A DNA stretch of 64,000 nt from Clostridia bacterium (GTDB taxonomy: Bacteria; Bacillota; Clostridia; UBA1381; UBA9506), in contig JAFQJE010000010.1 in the NCBI GenBank assembly GCA_017415145.1, positions 1-64,000 of the forward strand, in the 5' to 3' direction. Numbering within the stretch: position 1 is the first letter of the stretch; every line of letters begins with the position of its first letter. The notes under the pieces were generated by a model, which worked only from the letters and a program-made list of their open reading frames with translations, did no database searches and had not been told where the DNA came from. This document shows, in pieces, positions 45,160 to 53,449 of this stretch. Both the position numbers and the translations under genes were made by a program.

Positions 45160-45972
45160 TTAATTTACAGAAAAATTTTCCAAAGATTTAAATGTGTATC
45201 CCTGTGATTTCAAATCCTTGATAACCTTATCTAAAACATCTGCATTATCCTTTGACACCGCATGCAGCAAAAGAATTGCCCCGTCGTGTACTCCGTCCAT
45301 AATTTGATTATAGGCATATCCTGTACCTTTTTGATTGTTTACCTGCCAATCGCAATAGGCAAAGCTCCAGAAAACGTTTGTGTATCCCATATCAGATGTT
45401 ATCTTTAGAGTTCGCTCAGAGTATTCTCCCATAGGCGGACGAAAAAATGTCATTTTCTTTCCGGTTAAATCAAAATAACTTTGTGAAAGATTTTCCAGTT
45501 CTTTTTTTATCTCTTCATCACTCACATCTGGCATACTTGGGTGATTTACAGTATGATTTCCCACAATATGACCTTCGTCGGTCATTCTTTTTATTAATTC
45601 CTGTTCTTTTTTAATATATGGACCTGTAACAAAAAAAGCCGCAGGAACCTTATTCTCCTTTAAAATATCTAAAATTTTTCCAGTATATCCGTTCTCATAC
45701 CCTTCATCAAAAGTAAGATATAGTGTCTTTTCCTCATCACTTTTGTAAATACCTCCGTATTTTTTTAGCATTTTAATCGTAGCTGAGGGAATTTCAGGTG
45801 GTGCATTTTTGTTTTTCTTTAAGCCCCATCCGTATTTCTGATTTGATATTCCCTCTGTTTTAATTGTTGGTACAGCGTTGTCTATTTCCGTAATTTCATT
45901 TTTGAAAACACTTTTATCTCCACAACCTGAAAGTATAAATACAACTAAGATAACTAAAATGATCTTTTTCAT
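45160..45972 (-). CDS. pdaA: PdaA-like polysaccharide deacetylase for spore cortex delta-lactam
   Basis: NodB-fold deacetylase of 270 aa. It is predicted to be a lipoprotein, with lipobox LSGC and Cys17 as the lipidated residue. The PdaA signature is the YGWGLKKNKN segment followed by LTFDEGYENG (catalytic Asp89), HTVNHP (metal His140/His144) and FRPPMGEYS. PdaA works with CwlD to form muramic-delta-lactam, needed for germination. The ATG at 45972 follows GGAGG. It probably forms an operon with spoIVB. The GYEN variant of the NodB motif separates it from the PgdA-like gene next door. Confidence 0.9.
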   Translation of the reverse strand: MKKIILVILVVFILSGCGDKSVFKNEITEIDNAVPTIKTEGISNQKYGWGLKKNKNAPPEIPSATIKMLKKYGGIYKSDEEKTLYLTFDEGYENGYTGKILDILKENKVPAAFFVTGPYIKKEQELIKRMTDEGHIVGNHTVNHPSMPDVSDEEIKKELENLSQSYFDLTGKKMTFFRPPMGEYSERTLKITSDMGYTNVFWSFAYCDWQVNNQKGTGYAYNQIMDGVHDGAILLLHAVSKDNADVLDKVIKDLKSQGYTFKSLENFSVN

Positions 45973-46034
45973 GGCATCCTCCATTTGTTTTTTTATATTA
46001 TATTTAAAAATTTTTTAAATAATTATCTTTTTTT

Positions 46035-46064
46035 AATTGTTATGTAACAATTATAGTTTATAAT
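46035..46064 (+). promoter_or_regulatory. Promoter with overlapping palindromic operator, polysaccharide deacetylase gene
   Basis: An 18-bp inverted repeat AATTGTTATGTAACAATT (46035-46052; perfect 8-bp arms, 2-bp centre) overlaps a TTGTTA -35 box (46037-46042). TATAAT follows 16 bp later (46059-46064). A bound dimeric repressor would block the promoter. Confidence 0.6.
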
Positions 46065-46102
46065 AGTTTACATGACGAAGTTTACGAAGGAGTGAAAATG
46101 AA

Positions 46103-46948
46103 ATGCGTATAAAAATCAACGGCAGGCGTTATAGCTTTACACCAAATAAAAATACAATATATGTAGCGGGTGCACTTGTGGTTTTTATTCTTTTAGGCTT
46201 TTTACTTCATTCCTGCAACGGTTGGTCAATTCGGGGTGCAAAATACGAAGATGTCTTACTGGAATATCCTGTAAAGCAGGTACGTCCCTGCATTGCACCT
46301 GACGGGACACCTACTGCTGATTACTTCACCATTTATCCTCCCAAGGATGGGGACAAGGTAATTTACCTTACCTTTGACGATGGTCCGTCTGCTAATGTAA
46401 CACCTAAGATACTGGACGTTTTAAAGAAATACAGAGTGAAGGCAACCTTCTTTGTATTAGGACACTTAGTAGATAAAAATCCCGAAGTAATTGAAAGAAT
46501 GGCCAAAGAAGGTCACGCTATAGCTAATCACACATACACTCACGATTATGATTACATTTACAGTAGTCCTGAGGCCTTGCTTGAAGAGATAAACAGAACT
46601 AAAGATGCCATAACGAACGCCGGTGGCGGTAATGCATATGCAGACGTCATACGTTTCCCCGGAGGCGCTTTCCGTGATGAACGTGCTGAGTACAAACAAA
46701 TGCTTATCGAGAATGACATTCCTTACGCTAACTGGAACTGTATGACAGGGGATTCTGAAACGAAAACACCCATAGCATCAGACCTTATATCACGTGCAAA
46801 GCGTTCATCTAAAAATGTCAAGGGAACATCTCTTGTAATGCTAATGCATGATGCAGGTGCCAAGCAGGCATCAGTTGATGCTCTTCCCTCGATTATTGAA
46901 TATTTTAAAGGTGAGGGATACAGATTTGACGTGATAAAACGAAAATAA
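46103..46948 (+). CDS. Membrane-anchored polysaccharide deacetylase (PgdA/CDA-like)
   Basis: NodB-domain enzyme of 281 aa with one N-terminal membrane anchor (about 20-36) and an extracytoplasmic catalytic domain. It would remove N-acetyl groups from peptidoglycan or another glycan. Motif 1 is LTFDDGPSANVT (Asp92/Asp93), motif 2 HTYTHDYDYIY (His143/His147), motif 3 RFPGGAFRDE, and the late LMLMHDAG closes the site. The TFDDGP form is that of general peptidoglycan deacetylases, unlike the neighbouring PdaA. The ATG follows AAGGAG at about 10 nt. It is divergent from pdaA and has its own operator-like promoter and terminator. Confidence 0.9.
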   Translation: MRIKINGRRYSFTPNKNTIYVAGALVVFILLGFLLHSCNGWSIRGAKYEDVLLEYPVKQVRPCIAPDGTPTADYFTIYPPKDGDKVIYLTFDDGPSANVTPKILDVLKKYRVKATFFVLGHLVDKNPEVIERMAKEGHAIANHTYTHDYDYIYSSPEALLEEINRTKDAITNAGGGNAYADVIRFPGGAFRDERAEYKQMLIENDIPYANWNCMTGDSETKTPIASDLISRAKRSSKNVKGTSLVMLMHDAGAKQASVDALPSIIEYFKGEGYRFDVIKRK

Positions 46949-46976
46949 AAAACGCCCCGAAGGGCGTTTTTTGTTT
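46948..46976 (+). terminator. Terminator of the polysaccharide deacetylase gene
   Basis: Stem AAAACGCCC / GGGCGTTTT with a CGAA tetraloop and a T-run. Confidence 0.88.
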
Positions 46977-47242
46977 TAATCGCAGCAGCGATCGTGGTGA
47001 TGTTTATGACAGTTGCAGTCGTTATCATCGCAACAGGGTGTAAATCCATCGTCACGCTGATTTGCACAAACAACATTCATTCGAGGTTCTGTATACCTTG
47101 AATTACATCCGCATCTGTCATAGTTGTAGCCACATTCATTGCATCCGTTATAATCGTATGAGTATCTGCCGTTATTACGGTTACAGCCACAACCGCACAG
47201 TCTTCTGCGGATACAGTTTACAGTTCTGCATATTCCACACAT
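46976..47242 (-). CDS. Cysteine-rich small protein of unknown function
   Basis: An 88-aa protein with 17 cysteines, arranged as MCGICRTVNC, LCGCGCN, NGCNEC, RCGCN, CCDDNDCNCH and a final RCCD, plus a HKHHH stretch. It has many Asn, Tyr and Arg residues and no signal peptide. The start at ATG 47242 has a GGAGG site 8 nt away, so it is probably translated. The composition suggests metal binding or a cross-linked structural protein such as a spore coat or exosporium component. Its place beside cortex genes and a CDF metal exporter fits either idea. I recognise no family. Confidence 0.65.
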   Translation of the reverse strand: MCGICRTVNCIRRRLCGCGCNRNNGRYSYDYNGCNECGYNYDRCGCNSRYTEPRMNVVCANQRDDGFTPCCDDNDCNCHKHHHDRCCD

Positions 47243-47380
47243 AGTTTTTACCTCCATATAAAATTTTGAGTTTCCTCAAAACATTATATGTCGACTTTTG
47301 TAAAATTGTGTTTTTAGTTGCAAATATTTTTTATTTTTAGTATAATATTGGTATTAATTAGTTTTGAGGTGGACATTTTG

Positions 47381-48568
47381 TTGATAAGATTTTTGACTAA
47401 AATTTTTATAAAAAATTACGATAACACATCTTCTCCGTCTGTACGGGCAGCATATGGTGTTTTCGGCGGAATTTTAGGTGTTGTATGCAATATTGTACTC
47501 TTCGCTATCAAGTTTGTCATTGGTAGTATAATTGGCTCTATTGCCATAATTTCAGACGCATTTAATAACCTCTCTGATATTGGTTCATCACTGGTTACAG
47601 TAATAGGTTCTAAAATGAGTAACCAACGCCCCGATGCAGAGCATCCTTTCGGTCACGGACGAATTGAATATATAAGCTCTTTAATCGTTTCATTCATTAT
47701 AATAACAATGGGATTTGAGCTTATAAAAACATCATTTTCTAAAATTCTAAACCCTGTTGCACCTGAATTCAATCCCATGCTCATGGCAATACTTGTAATT
47801 TCTGTAGCTATAAAGCTATGGATGTATTTTGCAGTAAAATTCTTAGGAAAAAAAGTTAATTCTGATGTACTGTTAGCAACATCATCAGACAGTTTAAACG
47901 ATGCCATTGCCACATCAACAGTTATAGTGTCTGTTGCTCTTTGTAAGTTCTTACCTCCTGTTATTGATGGTATTGCAGGTCTCGTTGTAGCAGTTTTAAT
48001 ATGCGTATCCGGTATAAAACTTGCCTGGGAAACAATCGGTACACTGCTCGGCACTTCCCCTGACCCTGCCACCGCTCAGCAAATAGCAGATATTATAATG
48101 TCTGATGAAGAAATTTTAGGCATTCACGATCTCATCATTCATGACTACGGCCCCGGAAGAACACTAGCATCAGTTCATGCAGAGGTTTCATCAGAAAAGT
48201 CTGCCATTATGCTGCACGAAATAATAGATGCTTTAGAAGTAAAAATCATGGCTGAAACAGGCATTGAAACAGTTATTCATACAGACCCGATACTTGTAAA
48301 TAACAACAAGGTTAACGAAACACGCGAGCTTATTAAAAATATTATTGCTGAAATCAACCCTGAACTCGGAATTCACGATTTTCGTATGACTGATGGTGAA
48401 AGCAGAATAAACCTAATATTTGATCTTGAAGTACCATTTCATTTTTCAGACGAAGAAAGAAAAAGTACATTATTACTCATCAAAGAACGTATATCCAAAG
48501 AAGATGAACGTTTTTCCTGTGTTATAAAAATTGACAATAAACCTTCATACAGTTTGCAAAAAAAATAA
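47381..48568 (+). CDS. Cation diffusion facilitator (CDF) metal exporter
   Basis: Membrane protein of about 395 aa that exports Zn2+, Mn2+, Fe2+ or similar ions in exchange for protons. Six hydrophobic segments span about 20-225. Metal-site residues are visible in DAFNNLSDIGSS and in SSDSLNDAIATS, and the HPFGHGRIEYI segment is typical. A cytoplasmic ferredoxin-like dimerisation domain follows, with a C-terminal extension (about 300-395) longer than in short CDFs. I choose TTG at 47381, about 8 nt after AGGTGG; the TTG one codon earlier is possible. Metal specificity is not predicted. Confidence 0.9.
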   Translation: MIRFLTKIFIKNYDNTSSPSVRAAYGVFGGILGVVCNIVLFAIKFVIGSIIGSIAIISDAFNNLSDIGSSLVTVIGSKMSNQRPDAEHPFGHGRIEYISSLIVSFIIITMGFELIKTSFSKILNPVAPEFNPMLMAILVISVAIKLWMYFAVKFLGKKVNSDVLLATSSDSLNDAIATSTVIVSVALCKFLPPVIDGIAGLVVAVLICVSGIKLAWETIGTLLGTSPDPATAQQIADIIMSDEEILGIHDLIIHDYGPGRTLASVHAEVSSEKSAIMLHEIIDALEVKIMAETGIETVIHTDPILVNNNKVNETRELIKNIIAEINPELGIHDFRMTDGESRINLIFDLEVPFHFSDEERKSTLLLIKERISKEDERFSCVIKIDNKPSYSLQKK

Positions 48569-48607
48569 AAACGTGTCAAAATTCACAAAAAATTAAAGGT
48601 ATCTTTA

Positions 48608-48636
48608 TTGACTATTGCTTTCTTAGGTGGTAAAAT
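48608..48636 (+). promoter_or_regulatory. Promoter of the AbrB-like regulator gene
   Basis: TTGACT (48608-48613) and TAAAAT (48631-48636) with a 17-bp spacer, 37 bp upstream of the ATG. Confidence 0.75.
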
Positions 48637-48673
48637 TATCCTTGAATAAAATGATTATGAGAGGGGTATATTT

Positions 48674-48910
48674 ATGAAATCAACAGGAATAGTAAGAAAA
48701 GTAGATGAATTGGGCAGAATAGTTCTCCCTATCGAACTCAGAAGAACCCTTGATATTGCGGAAAAAGATTCGCTGGAAATCTACGTGGACGACGACAGAA
48801 TTATTTTAAGAAAATACGAGCCTACCTGTGTATTTTGCGGAAGCTCAAAGGACGTTCTTTCCTTTAAAGGTAAAAACATTTGTCCTAACTGTTTAAATGA
48901 ATTAAAATAA
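48674..48910 (+). CDS. AbrB/SpoVT-family transcriptional regulator with zinc-ribbon tail
   Basis: DNA-binding transition-state-type regulator of 78 aa. The swapped-hairpin domain is clear at residues 1-47 (GIVRKVDELGRIVLPIELRR). The C-terminal part has Cys52, Cys55, Cys70 and Cys73, a possible small zinc ribbon, common in clostridial AbrB homologs. It would bind DNA as a dimer or tetramer and might repress stationary-phase or sporulation genes. It is transcribed alone, with a clear promoter and terminator. The target genes are unknown; the sporulation and biofilm genes nearby (spoIVB, pdaA, veg) are candidates only. Confidence 0.9.
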   Translation: MKSTGIVRKVDELGRIVLPIELRRTLDIAEKDSLEIYVDDDRIILRKYEPTCVFCGSSKDVLSFKGKNICPNCLNELK

Positions 48911-48912
48911 AT

Positions 48913-48949
48913 AAAATAAGAGCTGTAGTATTGCTACAGCTCTTATTTT
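48913..48949 (+). terminator. Bidirectional terminator between the AbrB-like and SDR genes
   Basis: A perfect 16-bp stem (48913-48928 with 48934-48949). It serves both convergent genes. Confidence 0.88.
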
Positions 48950-49724
48950 ATTTTCTAACCATTTTTTTACTTTGAACAAAATATAAGCATTTTGCTAAAA
49001 ACTTTTCTGACACTATGTGTCTTGTGAATGCTGCAAGCTTCATCAATTTACCGGGAATAATAACAAACTTACCTTCTAAGAATTTCTTTATAGCATATTC
49101 TGCCACAAATTTACTTTCCAAAATCATACCCTTACCCATTTTTTCCGTACCTGTACCAAACGAAACATTGGCAGCCTCTTCAAACTCTGTATGCACAGGA
49201 CCGGGGCAAAGCACACTAACCAAAACTTTACTCTTTTCCTGTCTTAATTCTTCTGCTAATGATTGTGTCAGGCGATATACATACGCTTTTGTGGCATAGT
49301 ATCCGGCAAATAACGGTCCGGGGAAGAATGCTGCAATAGATGCCACATTTAGAATTTTACCACTATTACGCTTTTTGAATTCCTGAACAAACAGTTTTGT
49401 CAGAATATGCATAGCACGAGTGTTTGTATCAATCATTTTAAGTTCTGCATCCAGCTCTGTTGTACACAAATCTCCAAATACACCAAATCCTGCGTTATTT
49501 ATCAGGATATCTACCTCAGGTGCAAAACGCACTAATGATTTACATTCTTCTGCATCACTTAGGTCGCAATAAACTATTTCTACATCAGTTTTTAAGTCAT
49601 TTTTAAGCAACTCAAGGCGGTCAGTTCTACGAGCTACCGCAACTATGTCGTACCCCATATCTGACAATACGTGTGCCATATCCCAACCCAATCCTGAGCT
49701 TGCCCCTGTAATTAACGCTTTCAT
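48948..49724 (-). CDS. Short-chain dehydrogenase/reductase (classical SDR)
   Basis: NAD(P)-dependent oxidoreductase of 258 aa. The Rossmann motif TGASSGLGWDM lies at about 7-17, NNAGFGVFGD near 80, a Ser in NVASIAAF, and the catalytic YYATKAY (Tyr-x3-Lys) near 147-151. An Arg-Arg pair after the second strand (VARRTDRL) suggests NADPH. The ATG at 49724 follows AGGGAG. It overlaps no other gene but shares the terminator with the convergent AbrB-like gene. It resembles the YqjQ/DltE-like group of SDRs acting on lipids or keto compounds; substrate unknown. Confidence 0.88.
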   Translation of the reverse strand: MKALITGASSGLGWDMAHVLSDMGYDIVAVARRTDRLELLKNDLKTDVEIVYCDLSDAEECKSLVRFAPEVDILINNAGFGVFGDLCTTELDAELKMIDTNTRAMHILTKLFVQEFKKRNSGKILNVASIAAFFPGPLFAGYYATKAYVYRLTQSLAEELRQEKSKVLVSVLCPGPVHTEFEEAANVSFGTGTEKMGKGMILESKFVAEYAIKKFLEGKFVIIPGKLMKLAAFTRHIVSEKFLAKCLYFVQSKKMVRK

Positions 49725-49734
49725 ATTACACTCC

Positions 49735-51328
49735 CTAATCATTTTTACTTACTACTATTATGTCATTTTCTTCAATTTTTGTGTTGCCGTGAGGAATTAT
49801 CAAACATTTTCCTCTTTTTATCATAACAATAATCTCATTTTCTTTTGAAATATCTTTTATTAATTTACTGCACATCTGATGTTCTTTTGTTATTTCAATT
49901 TCAGACAAAGATACACCATCTACGAAATTTCCTGCACGTCCGCACAAAATAATCTTGTCTCCCGCAATTATATAGGTATTTCCTTTCGGGATAATTCTTT
50001 CTTCTCCTCGTATTATCAGAACTACTATTAAATTTTTCGGAAAATTCAGTTCTTGCACAGTTTTATCTACCCAGTGGTGTCCGTGGGGCATATCGAATTC
50101 TACAAAACCAACAGGGAGCTCATAAGAATAATCTGTAAAGGTCTTCATGACGTCGCCATCAGTGTCTACCATATCGAGTTTTTTAGCTACAAATGGTATT
50201 AAAGACCCTTGAATAAGTATCGAAAACAATACGATAAAGAACACAATATGGAATATATCATTATCCATTACTGCAGGATTTACCACTGTCATAATAGCAA
50301 AAACGATAGACGCAGCACCACGAAGCCCTGACCATGAAACTAATGTCTGTTGTCTGATACTGCAACCAAAAGGCGTGAGTATCATTCCGACTGCCAGAGG
50401 TCTTGCCACAAACGTAAGAAACAATGCAATAGCCAGCGCAGGCAACGCTACTGTATGAAACTGTGACGGGAATGATAAAAGTCCCAACAGGAAAAACAGA
50501 AGCATTTGCATAAAACCTGTAACACCGTCAAAAAAGTGTATTATCGTTCTTTTATTTTTTATCTCCCTGTTTCCTAAAATTATACCGCATATATAAGCAC
50601 TTAAGTACCCGTTGCCGCCAACAAGTGTTGGTATTGCGTAAGACACTAAAGCTACCGCAACTACAAATATGGAGTACATTCCGCTGGTTTTAAAATGGTA
50701 ATGTTTAAAAAACCAAAGTGAAGCATATGCAAGTAACACACCAGACAACGCACCAAAAATTACCTGTGCAAAAATTAAATATACAATTTTTCCTCCTGAA
50801 ATATCCCCACTCATAAGGGTAAGAAATATTACAGTAAGCATATAGGAAAACGGGTCATTACTGCCGCTTTCCAACTCTAACATTGATGCTGTTTTATATT
50901 TTAAGTTAAGTTTTTTGAACGAAGTATAGAAAACACTGAGGCTGCATCAGTAGAACTGATAACAGAACCTATCAAAAAGCTTTCTAAAAGTCCGATGTTT
51001 AGTCCGTAATAACAAAACGCTCCAACCAGTCCTGCAGTTAATACGGTACCTAGTGAGGACAAAAGTATTGCTTTTAATCCTACGCTTTTTGCCTCCTGAA
51101 CTCTTGTGCCTGCACCACCGTAAAACATAATAAAAATCAATGCTACCGTGCAAATTTGTTCTGCAAAATAGTAGTTGTCAAAATGCACCTTCACTATGCC
51201 GTCCGAGCCAAAAAACATGCCCAGAAGAATAAAAGCCAAAGTGTGGGAATACCTAATTTCCTTGATACTTTATTAAAGATGACGCAAGCAAATATAATTA
51301 TCGCAGAAACTAACAAATATGTAGCCAA
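49735..51328 (-). pseudogene. K+/H+ antiporter (NhaP2/CvrA-like) gene with two single-base frameshifts
   Basis: The locus encodes a CPA1 antiporter with C-terminal TrkA_C domains, split over three frames. Piece 1 starts at TTG 51328 after GGGAGG and reads LGIPTL; it loses frame near 51237-51241, where CTTTGG would need one more T. Piece 2 (51239-50901) holds LLGMFFGSDG to FSILRSKN and hits a stop at 50901-50903, where TTAACTT would need TTAAACTT. Piece 3 (50883-49735) continues LELESGSNDPFSYML to the end. Restoring one base at each site gives one frame of about 531 aa, normal for the family. A consensus promoter precedes it. It is either a decaying gene or two homopolymer-type sequence errors. 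Confidence 0.85.
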
Positions 51329-51358
51329 AAGTACTCCCTCCCAAAAAATTACTTATTT

Positions 51359-51387
51359 ATATTAACATTTACTAAAAAGAATGTCAA
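51359..51387 (-). promoter_or_regulatory. Promoter of the frameshifted K+/H+ antiporter gene
   Basis: TTGACA (51382-51387) and TAATAT (51359-51364), spacer 17 bp, on the minus strand. The promoter is intact although the gene is broken. Confidence 0.75.
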
Positions 51388-51388
51388 G

Positions 51389-51416
51389 AAAACATCGCCG
51401 AAACCGGCGATGTTTT
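51389..51416 (-). terminator. Terminator after the ArsB/NhaD-type permease gene
   Basis: A perfect 12-bp stem (AAAACATCGCCG / CGGCGATGTTTT), followed by the antiporter promoter. It lies about 160 bp past the permease stop; I see no gene in that gap. Confidence 0.75.
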
Positions 51417-51573
51417 CAGTTGATTTTTCTATTTCTTCATTTTTTGCAAAATCTAATATTTCTCACAACGGATCGTGCCAAGTTAAGTCCAAAAATATTA
51501 AAATATATGACATAACAGATCCATCTCGTCGTATCCACAAATTCATTTCATAAAACCAAGTAACACACCGGCG

Positions 51574-52845
51574 TTAAATCCCGTACATAACCCAAATATA
51601 AATATATGCGGGCACCACTGCTGCTAACGTAAAGGGGATTCCTATTCTGAAGAAATCGCCGTTCTTTACTGTATATCCTGCTTTTTTTAAAATACCAATT
51701 CCGGTGATATTGGCAGAGGCTCCCACAGGCGTACAGTTACCACCCAGTGTTGCACCCGAAAGAAGTCCAAAATATAGAGGTGTTGCATCAATATTAAGAG
51801 CAGCAGCAACCCCGGCAACAACCGGAATCATCGTTGCAACATATGGTATATTATCGATAAATGCGGAAATGATTACCGATGCAACAACAATCACCGTATA
51901 TAAGGCAAAAACATTTTCACCGCCTGCCTGTGCAAGCAGATTTGCCAAAGCATCAATAACTCCCATTGCTGATATGCCGCCTATCATGAGAAATATTCCA
52001 ACAAGAATACCTATTGTCTGGAAATCAACTTCTTTAAGAGGTGCAATTACAGCTGAAAGTGTTCTCTTTTTTATCACCGCATAAACAAGCCCTATCAAAA
52101 GCAATGAACAACATATTACACCATTTGTTATATCAGGTTTAACAGGAATAAACGATGCAGCAATGAGAAGCACAAGAACCATCACAAGGAGTACCGTAGG
52201 AACAAAATCTGTTACCTGTGTACGTTCTTCTCTCTTTGGAATCAAGCCATTTTCCTTTCTGAAGATAAAAAGGATAATAAGCGCTGCCAAAAATGCACCA
52301 AGTTCCACCGCAAAAAAGATACTAGGTCTGCCATTATACCAGAAAAAGTCAAGGAAACTCATATCAAGTGCCGAGCCCAGCATAATTGCTGTAGTATCGC
52401 CTACAAGGGTTGCTGCCCCCTGCAGATTAGATGAAACAGAAATAGCAATTATGAATGGCACGGGATTTGTATTAAGTTTTTTACATATAGCAAGAGCGAT
52501 AGGAGCAACCATAAGCACCGTTGCAACATTGTCAACAAAAGCAGATATTATACCGGCAAACAAAGTTAAGGAAACAGCCGCCCACTTTACATCGGGTACC
52601 TTTTCCATGATTATATCAGCAAGCATCGCCGGCATTTTACTCTCAGTAAACAGGGAAACAAGCCCCATAGTTCCAATAATCATAAGTAAAACATTAAAGT
52701 CAATTGACGAAAGCAACTCCGACAGCGGAAGCATGCCTGTTAAAACAAATATTGCACCTGAAGCAATGGCAATATACGTTCTGTATTTGCTGAAAGCTAG
52801 TATGAGTATGTAGGTTACAACAAAAAGTACAATTGCAGGAATCAT
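51574..52845 (-). CDS. ArsB/NhaD-type (ion transporter superfamily) permease
   Basis: Membrane transporter of 423 aa with 11-12 hydrophobic segments in two inverted repeats. Each half carries a matching motif: AFVDNVATVLMVAPIA with SSNLQGAATLVGD, and AFIDNIPYVATMIPVV with GATLGGNCTPVGASAN. This is the pattern of the ArsB/NhaD/CitM superfamily, whose members move arsenite, Na+/H+ or carboxylates. No arsenic genes are adjacent, so Na+/H+ exchange or an anion is as likely. I choose ATG 52845, with AGGAG about 8 nt upstream. The mRNA has an unusually long leader (about 250 nt) starting at the promoter at 53108-53136. Confidence 0.85.
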   Translation of the reverse strand: MIPAIVLFVVTYILILAFSKYRTYIAIASGAIFVLTGMLPLSELLSSIDFNVLLMIIGTMGLVSLFTESKMPAMLADIIMEKVPDVKWAAVSLTLFAGIISAFVDNVATVLMVAPIALAICKKLNTNPVPFIIAISVSSNLQGAATLVGDTTAIMLGSALDMSFLDFFWYNGRPSIFFAVELGAFLAALIILFIFRKENGLIPKREERTQVTDFVPTVLLVMVLVLLIAASFIPVKPDITNGVICCSLLLIGLVYAVIKKRTLSAVIAPLKEVDFQTIGILVGIFLMIGGISAMGVIDALANLLAQAGGENVFALYTVIVVASVIISAFIDNIPYVATMIPVVAGVAAALNIDATPLYFGLLSGATLGGNCTPVGASANITGIGILKKAGYTVKNGDFFRIGIPFTLAAVVPAYIYIWVMYGI

Positions 52846-53107
52846 AAAAAATCTCCTTTGTGTTAAATTTTCGCCTAATTTCGACATTTCTCTTTTAGTC
52901 TCGTGTCAAACCGTAAATCAACATCATTTGTTTTATTTTCACTAGAACAAATTAAATCCCTGATTACAATTCGATGCCTTCTCAATAAGAGTTGAAACAA
53001 TACAATAAATAAAAGGAGAATCTACCCTCACTTTCTCCCATACAACGACCTCTTTTTGTAAATATTCACTCCACATTAAAATAGAAACTCCGAACGATTC
53101 CATTTGC
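52846..53107 (-). promoter_or_regulatory. Long 5' leader of the permease gene with attenuator-like hairpin
   Basis: This stretch has no established gene. About 60 nt into the transcript a GGAGAA / TTCTCC stem (53015-53020 with 53033-53038) is followed by TTTTATTTATT on the minus strand, like a weak terminator or attenuator. A 44-codon frame covers it. I saw no known riboswitch signature. Confidence 0.35.
52942..53076 (-). CDS. Possible 44-aa leader peptide upstream of the permease
   Basis: An ATG-to-TAG frame (starts MWSEYLQKEVVVWEKV, ends NQGFNLF) within the leader of the permease mRNA, with a GGAG sequence about 11 nt before the ATG. It includes the attenuator-like hairpin. It has no recognisable family, and frames this short occur by chance, so translation is uncertain. 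Confidence 0.22.
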   Translation of the reverse strand: MWSEYLQKEVVVWEKVRVDSPFIYCIVSTLIEKASNCNQGFNLF

Positions 53108-53136
53108 ATTATAGCACAATCAGATATTCAAATCAA
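53108..53136 (-). promoter_or_regulatory. Promoter of the permease gene
   Basis: TTGATT (53131-53136) and TATAAT (53108-53113), spacer 17 bp, minus strand. The -35 box adjoins the rpsR terminator. Confidence 0.78.
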
Positions 53137-53137
53137 C

Positions 53138-53168
53138 AAAAAACACCGCATCGGTACGATGCGGTGTA
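53138..53168 (-). terminator. Terminator of the rpsF-ssb-rpsR operon
   Basis: A perfect 11-bp stem (ACACCGCATCG / CGATGCGGTGT) with a 3-nt loop and a TTTTTT tail on the minus strand. Confidence 0.92.
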
Positions 53169-53177
53169 ATCATTTAA

Positions 53178-53417
53178 TTATTCGGCGCTAAAAGGTAAAA
53201 GCGCGATATGTCTTGCTCTTTTGATAGCTTCTGTAAGCTGTCTTTGGTGCTTTGCACATGTACCTGTAATTCTTCTGGGAAGAATCTTAGCACGCTCAGA
53301 AACGTATCTTCTTAACTTAGCAACGTCTTTGTAATCGATGCTTGTCACTTTATCCTGACAAAATGAGCAAACCTTTTTCTTTGCTTTACGGTTTCTAACC
53401 ATAGGTTTTTCTGCCAT
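53178..53417 (-). CDS. rpsR: 30S ribosomal protein S18
   Basis: Small-subunit ribosomal protein of 79 aa that pairs with S6 on 16S rRNA. The conserved core ([23 protein letters not shown] then [27 protein letters not shown]) is complete. Two Cys near the N terminus (CSFC) with a later Cys resemble zinc-type S18. The ATG has AAAGGAGG upstream. It is last in the conserved operon rpsF-ssb-rpsR. Confidence 0.97.
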   Translation of the reverse strand: MAEKPMVRNRKAKKKVCSFCQDKVTSIDYKDVAKLRRYVSERAKILPRRITGTCAKHQRQLTEAIKRARHIALLPFSAE

Positions 53418-53449
53418 TTTAATTTTCCTCCTTTACAGTTGACTAAAAT

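Noticed and set aside
51704-52813. Long open frames on the plus strand opposite the ArsB/NhaD permease
   Set aside because: They mirror the codon pattern of the membrane-protein gene, have no ribosome sites and no recognisable family.
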